From assembly GCA_963675995.2 (NCBI GenBank), contig CAXXIY010000001.1:1302001-1366000 (forward strand): a stretch of 64,000 nt of DNA. Reading direction: 5' to 3'. Made by a program: the position numbers and the translations under genes. Origin of the DNA: JAAFHB01 sp963675995. GTDB lineage: Bacteria > Bacteroidota > Bacteroidia > Bacteroidales > Prolixibacteraceae. The first letter of the stretch is position 1. Each line of letters starts with the position of its first letter. Of the stretch, positions 25,099 through 35,191 are shown piece after piece. Under the pieces are notes generated by a model. It had not been told where the DNA came from, made no database searches, and saw only the letters and a list, made by a program, of their open reading frames with translations.

Positions 25099-26160
25099 AT
25101 GGAGCAACATAAAATTAAGGTGGGGATCACCCACGGCGATATTAACGGAATTGGTTATGAAATAATTATTAAAGCTTTAGCCGACAGCAGAATTCTTGAG
25201 ATGTGCACCCCAATTGTCTATGGCTCATCAAAAGTGGCTGCCTATTATCGGAAAGCAATGGATAATGAAATTTTTACTTTTAACAATATTAACACAGCCA
25301 GGGAGGCCAATTCCAAACGTCATAACATTATTAATTGTGTTAACGAGGAGGTAAGAGTTGAGTTGGGAAAATCGACAAGAATGGCCGGGGAAGCTGCATT
25401 AGCTGCACTCGAGGCTGCTGTTCGCGATCTTAAATCTGGTGATATTGATGTAATTGTTACTGCACCTATCAATAAAGAAAACATCCAGTCCGATAATTTC
25501 AGTTTTCCCGGACATACCGAATATTTTGCCAAAGAGTTTGGTACAAAAAATTACCTGATGCTGATGATCAGTGATATTCTTAAAATTGGCGTGGTTACTG
25601 GTCATATCCCTGTTAACCACATTGTTACTTCGGTAACAAAAGAAAAAATATTAAGTAATTTAAGAGTTCTCCATAAAACATTGCTTGAAGATTTTTCCAT
25701 CAGAAAACCTCGTATTGCTGTTCTTGGCCTTAACCCTCATGCAGGAGACGGCGGTGTTATTGGCGACGAGGAGGAACGAATTATTTTACCCGCTCTCAAA
25801 CAGGCTAACGAAGAGGGAATCATTGCTTTAGGCCCTTATCCTGCAGATGGTTTTTTTGGTGCAGGAGAATTCAAAAAATTTGATGCCACTCTCGCAATGT
25901 ACCACGATCAGGGTTTAATCCCTTTTAAATCGCTTGCGTTCGAATCGGGAGTAAATTATACGGCTGGATTAAAAATTATCCGTACTTCACCTGGTCATGG
26001 GACTGCTTATGATATTGCAGGAACCGGAACTGCATCTGAAGAATCATTTCGTAATGCGCTGTATTTGGCAATTGATCTTTTCGAAAACAGGAAAAGATAT
26101 AGTGCCATGTCAAAAAATCCTTTACAACGGCACGAGATTGACAGAACAGGCGGTGAATAG
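25099..26160 (+). CDS. pdxA: 4-hydroxythreonine-4-phosphate dehydrogenase, 353 aa
   Basis: PdxA oxidises 4-phosphohydroxy-threonine with NAD in the deoxyxylulose-5-phosphate-dependent route to pyridoxal phosphate. The start KVGITHGDINGIGYEIIIKA is typical. Metal-ligand histidines are visible in FPGHTEYF, GHIPVNH and AMYHDQGLIPFK; the C-terminal motif RTSPGHGTAYDIAGTG is the family hallmark. It is followed by ruvA after 31 bp and then sprA, all on the plus strand, so a joint transcript is likely. A link with PLP-dependent SpeA nearby is only thematic. Confidence 0.96.
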   Translation: MEQHKIKVGITHGDINGIGYEIIIKALADSRILEMCTPIVYGSSKVAAYYRKAMDNEIFTFNNINTAREANSKRHNIINCVNEEVRVELGKSTRMAGEAALAALEAAVRDLKSGDIDVIVTAPINKENIQSDNFSFPGHTEYFAKEFGTKNYLMLMISDILKIGVVTGHIPVNHIVTSVTKEKILSNLRVLHKTLLEDFSIRKPRIAVLGLNPHAGDGGVIGDEEERIILPALKQANEEGIIALGPYPADGFFGAGEFKKFDATLAMYHDQGLIPFKSLAFESGVNYTAGLKIIRTSPGHGTAYDIAGTGTASEESFRNALYLAIDLFENRKRYSAMSKNPLQRHEIDRTGGE

Positions 26161-26191
26161 TGTTTTTGGCAATCAATTTTAAAGTATCTCT

Positions 26192-26773
26192 ATGTACGAA
26201 TATATCAAAGGGACAATTTCCGGATTAACACCGGCGGGTGTTGTTGTTGAGGCCGGAAGTATTGGTTATTTTTTGCATATCTCTGTCAATACCTATTCCC
26301 GAATAAAAGGGTATGAACATGCTCACCTTTTCCTTCACGAGGTTGTGCGGGAGGATGCCCACCTCATGTACGGTTTTGCCGATCAGGAGGAGCGTGATTT
26401 TTTCAGAATGCTGATTTCCGTTAACGGTATTGGAGCAGCAATTGCAATCATGATGCTTTCGTCCTATCTTCCTGAAAATCTTCGCGATGCTATATTATCG
26501 GAAAATGTGAATCTCCTAAAAGGCATTAAAGGTATTGGAGCCAAGACCGCCCAGCGAATTATCATCGAACTTAAAGATAAAGTGGGCAAAGGGATTGCAT
26601 CCGACAGAATCTTCAAATCTGGTAATGCCGTTGTCAGGGGTGAAGCTTTAAGTGCCCTCGAAATGTTGGGATTCAATAAAAAAGCGGTTGAAAATTCTAT
26701 TGATCAGATTTTGTCCTCAGAACCTGATCTTACTGTGGAACAGTTACTTAAAATTGCATTAAAAAGTTTTTAA
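26192..26773 (+). CDS. ruvA: Holliday junction branch migration protein RuvA, 193 aa
   Basis: RuvA binds four-way DNA junctions as a tetramer and loads the RuvB motor for branch migration during recombination and repair. The OB-fold N terminus (MYEYIKGTISGLTPAGVVVE) is followed by two helix-hairpin-helix motifs (RMLISVNGIGAAIAIMML; LKGIKGIGAKTAQRIIIELK) and the short C-terminal RuvB-binding domain (ALSALEMLGFNKKAVE). The length is normal. The next gene, sprA, begins only 9 bp after the stop in the same frame. The ruvA-sprA neighbourhood is seen in other Bacteroidota. Confidence 0.97.
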   Translation: MYEYIKGTISGLTPAGVVVEAGSIGYFLHISVNTYSRIKGYEHAHLFLHEVVREDAHLMYGFADQEERDFFRMLISVNGIGAAIAIMMLSSYLPENLRDAILSENVNLLKGIKGIGAKTAQRIIIELKDKVGKGIASDRIFKSGNAVVRGEALSALEMLGFNKKAVENSIDQILSSEPDLTVEQLLKIALKSF

Positions 26774-26782
26774 CTGATTATT

Positions 26783-29700
26783 TTGCGACACGTCTCATTA
26801 AATACGGCAGTAATTTTATTTTTATTGATTATCTTCTCTTTAACCGGCAATAGTGTTGCCTTGGTAAGGTTGGGTATATCAACAGGAGAAACCATGTTGC
26901 CCTATCTGACCCCTTCAGATAGTGTTCGACGTGACACAACCGGAAAACTCCCTTTCCCATTTAAGGACCAGAAATTGTTTGCAAAGTCAGGATCAACAGA
27001 TTCCTCTGCCCTTTACCTTAAAAAGCCTTCAAATATTCAAACCGTCATAGAATATGATCCGATATCAGGCGATTACCTGATTTCAGAAAAAGTTGGAGGA
27101 ATGGATTATCGCCTTCCATTATCCATGACCCGGGAAGAGTTCCTGAAAAACGACCTCCGGGAATCGATCGACCACTATTGGCGCGATAGAATGGCTCAGA
27201 ATTCACTTGATCAAAAATCGCAGTTGGTACCCCAGTTCCGGATCAGCGGAGAGGCATTTAATAAGGTTTTTGGCTCAAATATAGTCAATATTAAACCTCA
27301 GGGTTATGTCGAAATGAGCCTTGGCGTTAAAAGCAACCGGATAGAGAATCCCTCAATCCCGGTCAGGATGCAGAGAAATACAACATTTGATTTCACGCAG
27401 AAAATCAATGTTAATCTCGATGGACAGATTGGAGACCGTCTAAAAATGAGGTTCAATTACAACACCGATGCAACTTTTGATTTTGAGAATAAAATTAAAC
27501 TCGATTACTCAGGAAACGATGACGATATTGTAAAAAATGTAGAGGCAGGAAATGTTTCAATGCCGTTGACCGGAACGTTGATCAGGGGAGGAACAAATCT
27601 ATTTGGAGTTAAAACTGATTTACAGTTTGGAAAACTATCGGTATCGACAGTTTTTTCGCAACAAAAAGGGGAAACCAAAGTGATCAATACAGAGGGAGGC
27701 GCCGAGAAATCGAAGTTCGAAATTAATGCCACAGATTACGATGCCAACAGACACTTCTTATTGGGACATTATTTCTACGACAACTACGATAAGGCACTTC
27801 AGGAGTTGCCGATCATTAAATCTGCGGTGACGATTAATAAGATTGAAGTTTGGGTGACCAATAAATCAAGTAATTTTAAAGAATCCCGAAATATTCTGGC
27901 ATTGATGGATCTAGGCGAAAAGGGAACCAATAAACAGAATCAGACAATTTCCACTTTCGGCGATACCCCCGGTCTCGCTTTCCCTTTTAATACCTATCCC
28001 GGGAACGACATAAACGGACTTTATAAAGAGATGACCACCACTTTTTCAGGAATTCGTGATATCGCACGAATCACCGATGTATTGTCCCCTTTATCCGCCA
28101 GAGACTTTGTTGGAGGACGTGATTTCGAAAAAATTGAGAATGCCCGATTATTGGATTCTACCGAATACACCATTAACCGGCAACTTGGGTATATCTCATT
28201 AATTCAGTCGATTAATAATGATGAGGTTCTTGCTGTTGCCTATCAGTATACCGTGAACGGAGAAAAATTTCAGGTGGGAGAGTTTTCGACCGATGGCGTA
28301 GCTGCTCCGGGTACCTTAATTCTGAAATTGCTTAAAGGGACCAATTTAAACCCGGTATTTAAAAACTGGAGTTTAATGATGAAGAACATTTACAACATCA
28401 ACGGTCAGCGAGTTTCAAGTGAAGAATTTAAAATGGATGTACTCTTCAAGAATGATGCTGCCGGATCAAACATTAACTACCTTCCCGATGGCCCCCTAAA
28501 AGAAAAGATACTCCTTGGGGTAATGAATCTTGACAACTTAAACAAACAACTTGATCCATATCCGGATGGGGTATTCGACTTCCTGGAGAAGACTACCATA
28601 AATTCCACAAGGGGACGTATCATCTTTCCAGTGATTGAGCCGTTTGGATCAAATATTGAACGACAATTAAAGGGGGATGCCAATGCAATCTCGAAATATG
28701 TATTCCGAAGTTTGTACGATAAAACAAAAACAGCAGCAGAGCAGGATGCTGAAAAAAACAAATACAGGCTATTGGGTAGCTACAAAGGATCTTCAAATAC
28801 TGAGATATCACTTGACGCGATCAATATTGCACGCGGATCGGTAAAGGTGATGGCAGGTGGACGCCAACTCCAGGAAGACGTCGATTTTATTGTTGATTAT
28901 ATACAAGGTAAAGTAAAGATTATTAACCAGGGTTTACTCGAATCGGGAACCCCAATCTCAATCTCAACTGAGAGTCAGGATCTTTTCAGTATGCAGCAGA
29001 AAACAATGCTGGGTACACATCTGAATTACGAGTTTAGTAAAAACTTCAATTTAGGTACAACAGTGATGTATCTTCACGAAAAACCACTCTATCAGAAGGT
29101 AAATTATGGTGAAGATCCGATTGCAAACCTTATGCTAGGGCTAAATGGCTCATATAATGCAACATCCGGTTTGATAACAAGAGCAGTCAACGCACTTCCC
29201 TTTATTAAAACAACTGCAGAGTCAAAAATAGCAATCGAAGCTGAATGGGCCAGATTATTTCCCGGACATTCAAAGGTGATCTCCAGGGAAGGTGCTGCTT
29301 ATATCGATGATTTTGAAGGGGCTAAAACACCTATCAACCTTAAATCGTTTGTTGGCTGGTCACTGGCAAGTACCCCTCAGAACAACGAATTGTTTCCCGA
29401 AGGAAATTTGGTCAATGACCTCGCAACTGGTTATAACAGGTCGCAACTTGCATGGTACATTATCGATCCCTATATGCAGCGCCGAACGGCCCCTTCCTAC
29501 CTTTATAAAAAACATTTGCCTGATGGTAACAGGGTTTTGCTTGATGATCATCGGGTTAGGGAAGTGTTTCAATATGAAATATTTCCGGATAAGGAAACTC
29601 CGGCTGGACAGCCAACGAATATCCCTACACTCGACCTTTCATATATTCCTTCTGAAAGAGGTTCCTACAATTACGACGCAACCCCAACACCCTTTTCAGC

Positions 29701-32700
29701 AGGTGTTGAGCAAAGTGGAGCATTGAAATCACCGGAGACAAGATGGGGTGGTATCATGCGGAAGATAGAAACCAGCGATTTCGAAGCTGCCAATGTCGAA
29801 TATCTCGAATTCTGGCTAATGGATCCTTTTGCTGAAGATAAAGCCGAAGATCCAAATCCCGGAGGAGATCTTTATTTCAATCTTGGAAATGTCTCCGAAG
29901 ATATTTTACGCGATGGCCGGAAGTCTTTCGAAAACGGACTCCCCGGTGACGGAAATTACGCGTCGAACACTGATCAGACCGTGTGGGGACGTGTTTCGAA
30001 ACAACAGTCTTTGGTCAAGGCTTTCGATAACACGCCATCAGCTCGCGTAAACCAGGATATTGGTCTCGACGGACTCGATTCGAAGGATGAAAAAACCTTT
30101 TTTGGTAATTATTTGAACAAACTCGGAACGGTTGTCGCTGATACAGCCCTGACGAAGGCTCAAAATGATCCTTCGAGTGATGATTACCATTATTTCAGGG
30201 GAACAGACTATGATCAGAAGGAGAAAAATCTTCTGGACAGGTATAAGTATTACTCAAGAAATGAAGGTAATTCCCCAACCTCTGCACAGTCACCCGAAAG
30301 CTATCCAACTGCAGCCACCTCTATCCCTGATGTTGAGGATATTAATGATGATAATACCCTTAACGAAACTGAAGCTTATTATCAGTATCACCTTAAAATC
30401 GACCGCGATAACATGGTTTTGGGTAAAAACTATATCTCCGATATCAAGAAGAAGTCTCCTGTAACACTACTGAGTGGTAATAAGTCTGAGATTACCTGGT
30501 ATCAGTTCAGGATTCCGATTAGCTCTCCCGAAAAAGTCTACGGCGCTATTAACGATTTCAGGTCTATCCGTTTTATCCGAATGTTCCTCAAAGGGTGGAA
30601 AAAGCCGGTGGTCATGCGGTTTGCTTCACTTGATCTTGTACGGACCAATTGGAGACGGTACGATCAGGACCTCACTGAGGATAAGAGTATCCCTGCCCCG
30701 GGTACCCAGTTTGAAATCTCAGCGGTCAATGTGGAAGAGAACAGTAGCAGAAAACCTGTAAACTACATTGTTCCTCCGGGTGTAAGTCGCGTGATTGATC
30801 CGTCAAATGCCCAGTTGATACAATTGAACGAACAATCAATGGTATTGCGGGCCACTAATCTGGAACCAGGTGATGCCCGGGGCGCCTATAAAACCATGCA
30901 GGTCGATATGCGCCGGTATAAAACATTGAAAATGGAGGTCCACGCCGAAGAGATGGAGGGGACTACGCTACGTGATGATGATCTATACTTATTTGTCAGG
31001 TTAGGATCCGATTACCAATATAATTACTACGAATATGAAATTCCGCTGAAGCTCACTCCGGCAGGTTCTTACAGTTCTGCTAAGGTGAGTGACCAGTTAA
31101 TCGTCTGGCCTGAAGCTGATCGGGTTTATATTCCGCTTGATGAACTTCCGCAACTGAAATTAGACCGTAACGCTGAAATGCGTAAAGCCGGTTCCTTAAT
31201 CACACTCGGAGATATTTATGAGAAGGTTCATGCGGATGTTAACAGTAATAAGAACAAAATCAAAGTTAAGGGTAACCCCGATCTCTCACAGGTGGAAGTG
31301 GCAATGATTGGTATCCGGAATAAAAAAGGGAGAACACTTGGGCCAAAATCAGTGGAAGTATGGGTGAATGAGCTTCGGCTGACAAGTTTTGAAGAGAAAG
31401 GAGGCTGGGCTGCAATCGGCCGTGTCTCTGGTAACCTTGCCGACTTGGGTACCTATTCATTTGCAGGCAGGATTACAACCTCAGGATTTGGGAGCATCGA
31501 TTCAAAGATGGGAAATCGGGCTATGGAGGATACCAAGGAATATGATATCTCCACCAATCTTGAACTGGGAAAGTTTTTTAAAGAGGAATCGGGCGTTCGG
31601 ATTCCACTCTATGTGGGTATTTCAAAATCGATTGCAACTCCCGAATACTCCCCGTTGGATAAAGATGTGAAACTGAATGATGCACTTGCCAGTGCCGCAA
31701 ATACACATGCCCGCGATTCGATTAAAAAGATTTCTCAGATATTTACCACCCGGAAAAGCTTTAATTTAACCAATGTTCAAATCAATAAACCCAACAAAAC
31801 AGGAAATTCGAAGATTTATGATCTTGCAAATTTCTCGCTGACCTATTCACATAATCTTTATGAACACGGGGATATAACCACTTTACTCGATCGAACGGTC
31901 AGTACCAGAGCATTATTGAATTACAATTTTGTAAGTCGACCCGCTCCATTTGATCCTTTCAAAAATGTAAAATTCTTAAAATCTCCGGCTCTGGCTATTG
32001 TACGCGATTTTAACCTCAATTTTGTACCAAGCCAGATTTCATTCCGGTCAGATCTTAATCGTACCAGCAGTACGGTCCAGTACCGGAACATTACCAATCC
32101 GGGATTTATTCTTCCAAAGACCTACCTGAAAGACTTTAACTGGAACCGTTATTACGACTTCCGTTTTGATCTTACCCGGGGTCTTAAAATTGACTTCTCT
32201 GCAGTAAATACGTCAAGAATCGATGAACCACTTGGAGCTTTAGACAAGAATCTTCCCGGGTATCAGGCCAGGCGGGATACAATCTTGCAAAACATTATGG
32301 ATGGTGGCCGGAATACCCATTACCATCATACGTGGAATATCTCCTATACAATTCCAATCAACAAAATACCGGTGTTCGACTGGGTTTCATCATCTGCAAT
32401 CTACCAGTCAGGTTATGACTGGGATGTCGCTCCTATTACGAAAAGTGAATACGTGGTTGGGAATAGTATAAGCAATTCGCGTGCGATTCAGCTGAATGGA
32501 CAAGCCGATTTTATGAGGATCTATAATCGCATTCCCTATTTGAAAAGAATCAATCAGAAATATGGTGAATTTAGCCGGGGAAGGAGAGATGCTCAGATCA
32601 GCAGAGGACAAAGTGCCCCCTTAAATATCAGCGCTAATAGTCCGGCACGGTTCAGGGATGGAAATGCGGTATTGAAAAGGAATGTACCACAATCTATCTT

Positions 32701-34309
32701 TCATAAATTGGGTACCTCTATGGTTACAGTCAGGGTGACAGACGAAAAGGGGAAGGTAATTAACGGAAGAATTAAAGTCGTTAACGAGAACCGCGTTATG
32801 TTTACCCCCGAAACAAGTTGCAATAAGGCAATCGTAGAAGTAACAGGTGGCAAAGATAAAACTGCCAGGCCGAGTGTGAAATTGGATGAATATCTGGCTC
32901 GCTTTCTGATGATGCTTTATAATGTAAACGTCTCCTATACCGAAAATAGCGGAACAAGTCTTTATGGTTATTTACCCGGAACCAATTTTCTGGGTTCAAT
33001 GGATTACCAAAGTGAGGATGGTGGCAAGCTTCTGGCACCGGGTCTCCCTTTTATATTGGGCCATCAGGATTCAGGTTTTGGGAAGAAAGCTGCCGACAGG
33101 GGGTGGATCACAACTGATAGTATTCTAAATAAACCATTTATGCTCAGCACAAATACCCGGTTAAACATCAGGGCAAAACTTGTTCCAATACCCGATTTGA
33201 AGATTGATATCAATGCTAACCGTAGTTTTTCAAGCAACTCAACCGAATTTTTGATCTATGATGACCATGAAGGATGGGGAAGCTATAATAAGTCATTCAA
33301 CGGAAATTTTTCAATGAGCATCATCTCCATCGGATCGGCATTCGAGCACCTTGGAAAATCAGAAGTGAAAGAGTCAAAGGTGTGGGATCAGTTTAAACAG
33401 AATCGCGAGGTGATTGCCCGGCGACTTGATCAGACAAGGATTGCAAATGCCAACTTTGGATATTCTCCTGGATCAATCGATCCAACAACCGGTTTACCTG
33501 CCGGATACGGCGTTTCGTCGCAGGAGGTATTAATCCCTGCATTTCTGGCGGCCTATTCAGGTAAAAGCGCCGAAAAAATAGGACTCACCGCATTCCCATC
33601 AGCTAAATTTATGATGCCAAACTGGCGTATCCAGTATTCCGGAGTCGTCAGCAAAATTCAGGGACTTAAAGATATCATGAAATCAATGAGCATTGTACAT
33701 GACTATCGGTCAACTTACAGTGTGGGTTCTTATCTCTCAAATCTCAATTATAAGACAGAGAATGATGGTTATAGTTATGTGCTGGATGCTCAAAAGAATT
33801 TCCTTTCAAAATATGATATCGCCTCTATCAACATTAACGAAACGTTTAACCCCCTTTTTGATATCGACATCACCTGGCTTAACAATATGACCTCCCGGAT
33901 TGAGTATCGGAAGACCAGAAATATCATGCTTAGCCTAACCAACAACCAGGCAATGGAACTCTATAACAATGAGGCAAGTCTCGGTCTTGGTTACCGTTTC
34001 GATAACATGAAAATGTTTGTAAAGACAAAGAGTTCTCAAAAAGTGCTGAATAATGACCTGAATGTCAGAGCTGATCTTACCTACGGAAAGAATAAAACCA
34101 TACTTCGAAAGTTGATTGAAGATAATAATCAGACAACAGCCGGACAGGAATCGTTCTCGATTAAATTCTCGGCCGATTATAATCTCAGCGAAGTTTTTAT
34201 TGTAAGACTGTTTTATGACAGAATACTGAACAGCCCCTTTATTTCGAACTCTTACCGGACCACCAACACGAATTTTGGAGTTAGTTTCAGGTTCACACTG
34301 GTTCAGTAA
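26783..34309 (+). CDS. sprA: T9SS outer-membrane translocon SprA (Sov), 2508 aa
   Basis: SprA forms the very large beta-barrel channel through which T9SS cargo crosses the outer membrane. The length of about 2500 aa is characteristic. A signal peptide (RHVSLNTAVILFLLIIFSLT) follows a TTG start at 26783; the frame between the ruvA stop and here offers only CTG or TTG, and the first ATG (residue 38) would remove the signal peptide. Typical SprA segments are NTTFDFTQKINVNLDGQIGD and FNYNTDATFDFENKIKLDYS near the N terminus, GAAYIDDFEGAKTPINL in the middle, and a C-terminal half of aromatic-ended strands finishing TTNTNFGVSFRFTLVQ. It is likely co-transcribed with ruvA. Its presence argues that the giant repeat proteins to the left can be exported by this route. 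Confidence 0.96.
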   Translation: MRHVSLNTAVILFLLIIFSLTGNSVALVRLGISTGETMLPYLTPSDSVRRDTTGKLPFPFKDQKLFAKSGSTDSSALYLKKPSNIQTVIEYDPISGDYLISEKVGGMDYRLPLSMTREEFLKNDLRESIDHYWRDRMAQNSLDQKSQLVPQFRISGEAFNKVFGSNIVNIKPQGYVEMSLGVKSNRIENPSIPVRMQRNTTFDFTQKINVNLDGQIGDRLKMRFNYNTDATFDFENKIKLDYSGNDDDIVKNVEAGNVSMPLTGTLIRGGTNLFGVKTDLQFGKLSVSTVFSQQKGETKVINTEGGAEKSKFEINATDYDANRHFLLGHYFYDNYDKALQELPIIKSAVTINKIEVWVTNKSSNFKESRNILALMDLGEKGTNKQNQTISTFGDTPGLAFPFNTYPGNDINGLYKEMTTTFSGIRDIARITDVLSPLSARDFVGGRDFEKIENARLLDSTEYTINRQLGYISLIQSINNDEVLAVAYQYTVNGEKFQVGEFSTDGVAAPGTLILKLLKGTNLNPVFKNWSLMMKNIYNINGQRVSSEEFKMDVLFKNDAAGSNINYLPDGPLKEKILLGVMNLDNLNKQLDPYPDGVFDFLEKTTINSTRGRIIFPVIEPFGSNIERQLKGDANAISKYVFRSLYDKTKTAAEQDAEKNKYRLLGSYKGSSNTEISLDAINIARGSVKVMAGGRQLQEDVDFIVDYIQGKVKIINQGLLESGTPISISTESQDLFSMQQKTMLGTHLNYEFSKNFNLGTTVMYLHEKPLYQKVNYGEDPIANLMLGLNGSYNATSGLITRAVNALPFIKTTAESKIAIEAEWARLFPGHSKVISREGAAYIDDFEGAKTPINLKSFVGWSLASTPQNNELFPEGNLVNDLATGYNRSQLAWYIIDPYMQRRTAPSYLYKKHLPDGNRVLLDDHRVREVFQYEIFPDKETPAGQPTNIPTLDLSYIPSERGSYNYDATPTPFSAGVEQSGALKSPETRWGGIMRKIETSDFEAANVEYLEFWLMDPFAEDKAEDPNPGGDLYFNLGNVSEDILRDGRKSFENGLPGDGNYASNTDQTVWGRVSKQQSLVKAFDNTPSARVNQDIGLDGLDSKDEKTFFGNYLNKLGTVVADTALTKAQNDPSSDDYHYFRGTDYDQKEKNLLDRYKYYSRNEGNSPTSAQSPESYPTAATSIPDVEDINDDNTLNETEAYYQYHLKIDRDNMVLGKNYISDIKKKSPVTLLSGNKSEITWYQFRIPISSPEKVYGAINDFRSIRFIRMFLKGWKKPVVMRFASLDLVRTNWRRYDQDLTEDKSIPAPGTQFEISAVNVEENSSRKPVNYIVPPGVSRVIDPSNAQLIQLNEQSMVLRATNLEPGDARGAYKTMQVDMRRYKTLKMEVHAEEMEGTTLRDDDLYLFVRLGSDYQYNYYEYEIPLKLTPAGSYSSAKVSDQLIVWPEADRVYIPLDELPQLKLDRNAEMRKAGSLITLGDIYEKVHADVNSNKNKIKVKGNPDLSQVEVAMIGIRNKKGRTLGPKSVEVWVNELRLTSFEEKGGWAAIGRVSGNLADLGTYSFAGRITTSGFGSIDSKMGNRAMEDTKEYDISTNLELGKFFKEESGVRIPLYVGISKSIATPEYSPLDKDVKLNDALASAANTHARDSIKKISQIFTTRKSFNLTNVQINKPNKTGNSKIYDLANFSLTYSHNLYEHGDITTLLDRTVSTRALLNYNFVSRPAPFDPFKNVKFLKSPALAIVRDFNLNFVPSQISFRSDLNRTSSTVQYRNITNPGFILPKTYLKDFNWNRYYDFRFDLTRGLKIDFSAVNTSRIDEPLGALDKNLPGYQARRDTILQNIMDGGRNTHYHHTWNISYTIPINKIPVFDWVSSSAIYQSGYDWDVAPITKSEYVVGNSISNSRAIQLNGQADFMRIYNRIPYLKRINQKYGEFSRGRRDAQISRGQSAPLNISANSPARFRDGNAVLKRNVPQSIFHKLGTSMVTVRVTDEKGKVINGRIKVVNENRVMFTPETSCNKAIVEVTGGKDKTARPSVKLDEYLARFLMMLYNVNVSYTENSGTSLYGYLPGTNFLGSMDYQSEDGGKLLAPGLPFILGHQDSGFGKKAADRGWITTDSILNKPFMLSTNTRLNIRAKLVPIPDLKIDINANRSFSSNSTEFLIYDDHEGWGSYNKSFNGNFSMSIISIGSAFEHLGKSEVKESKVWDQFKQNREVIARRLDQTRIANANFGYSPGSIDPTTGLPAGYGVSSQEVLIPAFLAAYSGKSAEKIGLTAFPSAKFMMPNWRIQYSGVVSKIQGLKDIMKSMSIVHDYRSTYSVGSYLSNLNYKTENDGYSYVLDAQKNFLSKYDIASININETFNPLFDIDITWLNNMTSRIEYRKTRNIMLSLTNNQAMELYNNEASLGLGYRFDNMKMFVKTKSSQKVLNNDLNVRADLTYGKNKTILRKLIEDNNQTTAGQESFSIKFSADYNLSEVFIVRLFYDRILNSPFISNSYRTTNTNFGVSFRFTLVQ

Positions 34310-34377
34310 TAGGAGTAAACAGGATATTTCGTAAGCAGTTGGATTGAATACAGGTTATTTTTCAATATTGATTCCTT

Positions 34378-35061
34378 CTAAGCGCATGCGAGAGTTGCAA
34401 TGCTCACCTTCACCCCAGGGATTCCAAGTAGCGGTTCGCAGCACGCCTCAAGGGTAGCGCCGGTTGTCACAACGTCATCTACGAGTAATAAATGTTTCCC
34501 GGTAAGTAAATGTCCGTTTTTAACACTGAAAATTCCGCTTACATTCTCCCATCGCTCAAATCTTCCCTTTCGGGTTTGGGATGCCGTATCCACCTCCCGG
34601 ATCAGGTTCCCGGTGATAAGTGGCCGCTGCATCGATTCGGATAATCCTTTGCAAATTTCAAAACTCTGGTTAAATCCCCTCTTTTTCTCTTTCTTGGGAT
34701 GTAACGGAACAGGAATTATGGCATCAATTTCCTGAAATAGGGAGTTTTGAATCAAATCGAATCCAAAGAGCATTCCCATTTTGCGACCAACCCCCCGATT
34801 CCCATTATATTTAAGCTGATGTAAGAGGTGCTGTAAACGACCACCTTTATCAAAGCGGCAGAAGGCGGTAGCCATCTCAATATTTACCCTTCCTGTAAGT
34901 GCCAGAAATACAGGATTTTCCCTGCTGAAGTGATAGTTGGTCCGCGGAAGATCGGCCAGACAATTTAAACACAATACCTCCTCTCCTCTCACCAGAGGTG
35001 TATTGCACCCGGCACACAACCGCGGATAAAACAGCGAAATAAGATCATCGAATAGCATCAT
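34378..35061 (-). CDS. ComF family phosphoribosyltransferase-like protein, 227 aa
   Basis: ComF proteins are linked to uptake and processing of transforming DNA in naturally competent bacteria, but are also widespread without proven competence. The N-terminal zinc finger is visible (CAGCNTPLV, then CLNCLADLP), as is the C-terminal PRPP-binding loop LLLVDDVVTTGATLEACCEP. Between them is a phosphoribosyltransferase fold with IIPVPLHPKKEKKRGFNQS. The start is one of two adjacent ATGs at 35061 and 35058. It is convergent with sprA (69 bp apart) and divergent from rnr. The role in competence is inferred from the family only. Confidence 0.93.
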   Translation of the reverse strand: MMLFDDLISLFYPRLCAGCNTPLVRGEEVLCLNCLADLPRTNYHFSRENPVFLALTGRVNIEMATAFCRFDKGGRLQHLLHQLKYNGNRGVGRKMGMLFGFDLIQNSLFQEIDAIIPVPLHPKKEKKRGFNQSFEICKGLSESMQRPLITGNLIREVDTASQTRKGRFERWENVSGIFSVKNGHLLTGKHLLLVDDVVTTGATLEACCEPLLGIPGVKVSIATLACA

Positions 35062-35143
35062 TGATCGAAATACTATTTTGTGCCTCTACCCACAAATTTA
35101 CAAAAAGGAATTCAGAAAGGACTAAAATGAACCGTCAATAAAC

Positions 35144-35172
35144 TTGATTAATTAAAAATTGAAGTACTTTTA
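35144..35172 (+). promoter_or_regulatory. Candidate promoter of rnr
   Basis: TTG at 35144-35146, an 18-bp spacer and TACTTTTA at 35165-35172 resemble the Bacteroidota consensus, with the last base of the -7 box not matching. The predicted start lies about 14 nt before the rnr ATG. Weak prediction. Confidence 0.28.
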
Positions 35173-35191
35173 GTAACAAAATTCCCACAAT

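Noticed and set aside
24941..25165. 74-aa ORF between the M17 peptidase and pdxA
   Set aside because: It overlaps the start of pdxA in another frame and has no recognisable features.
29292..29726. 144-aa ORF within sprA
   Set aside because: It is in another frame of a well-supported 2508-aa gene and shows no domain.
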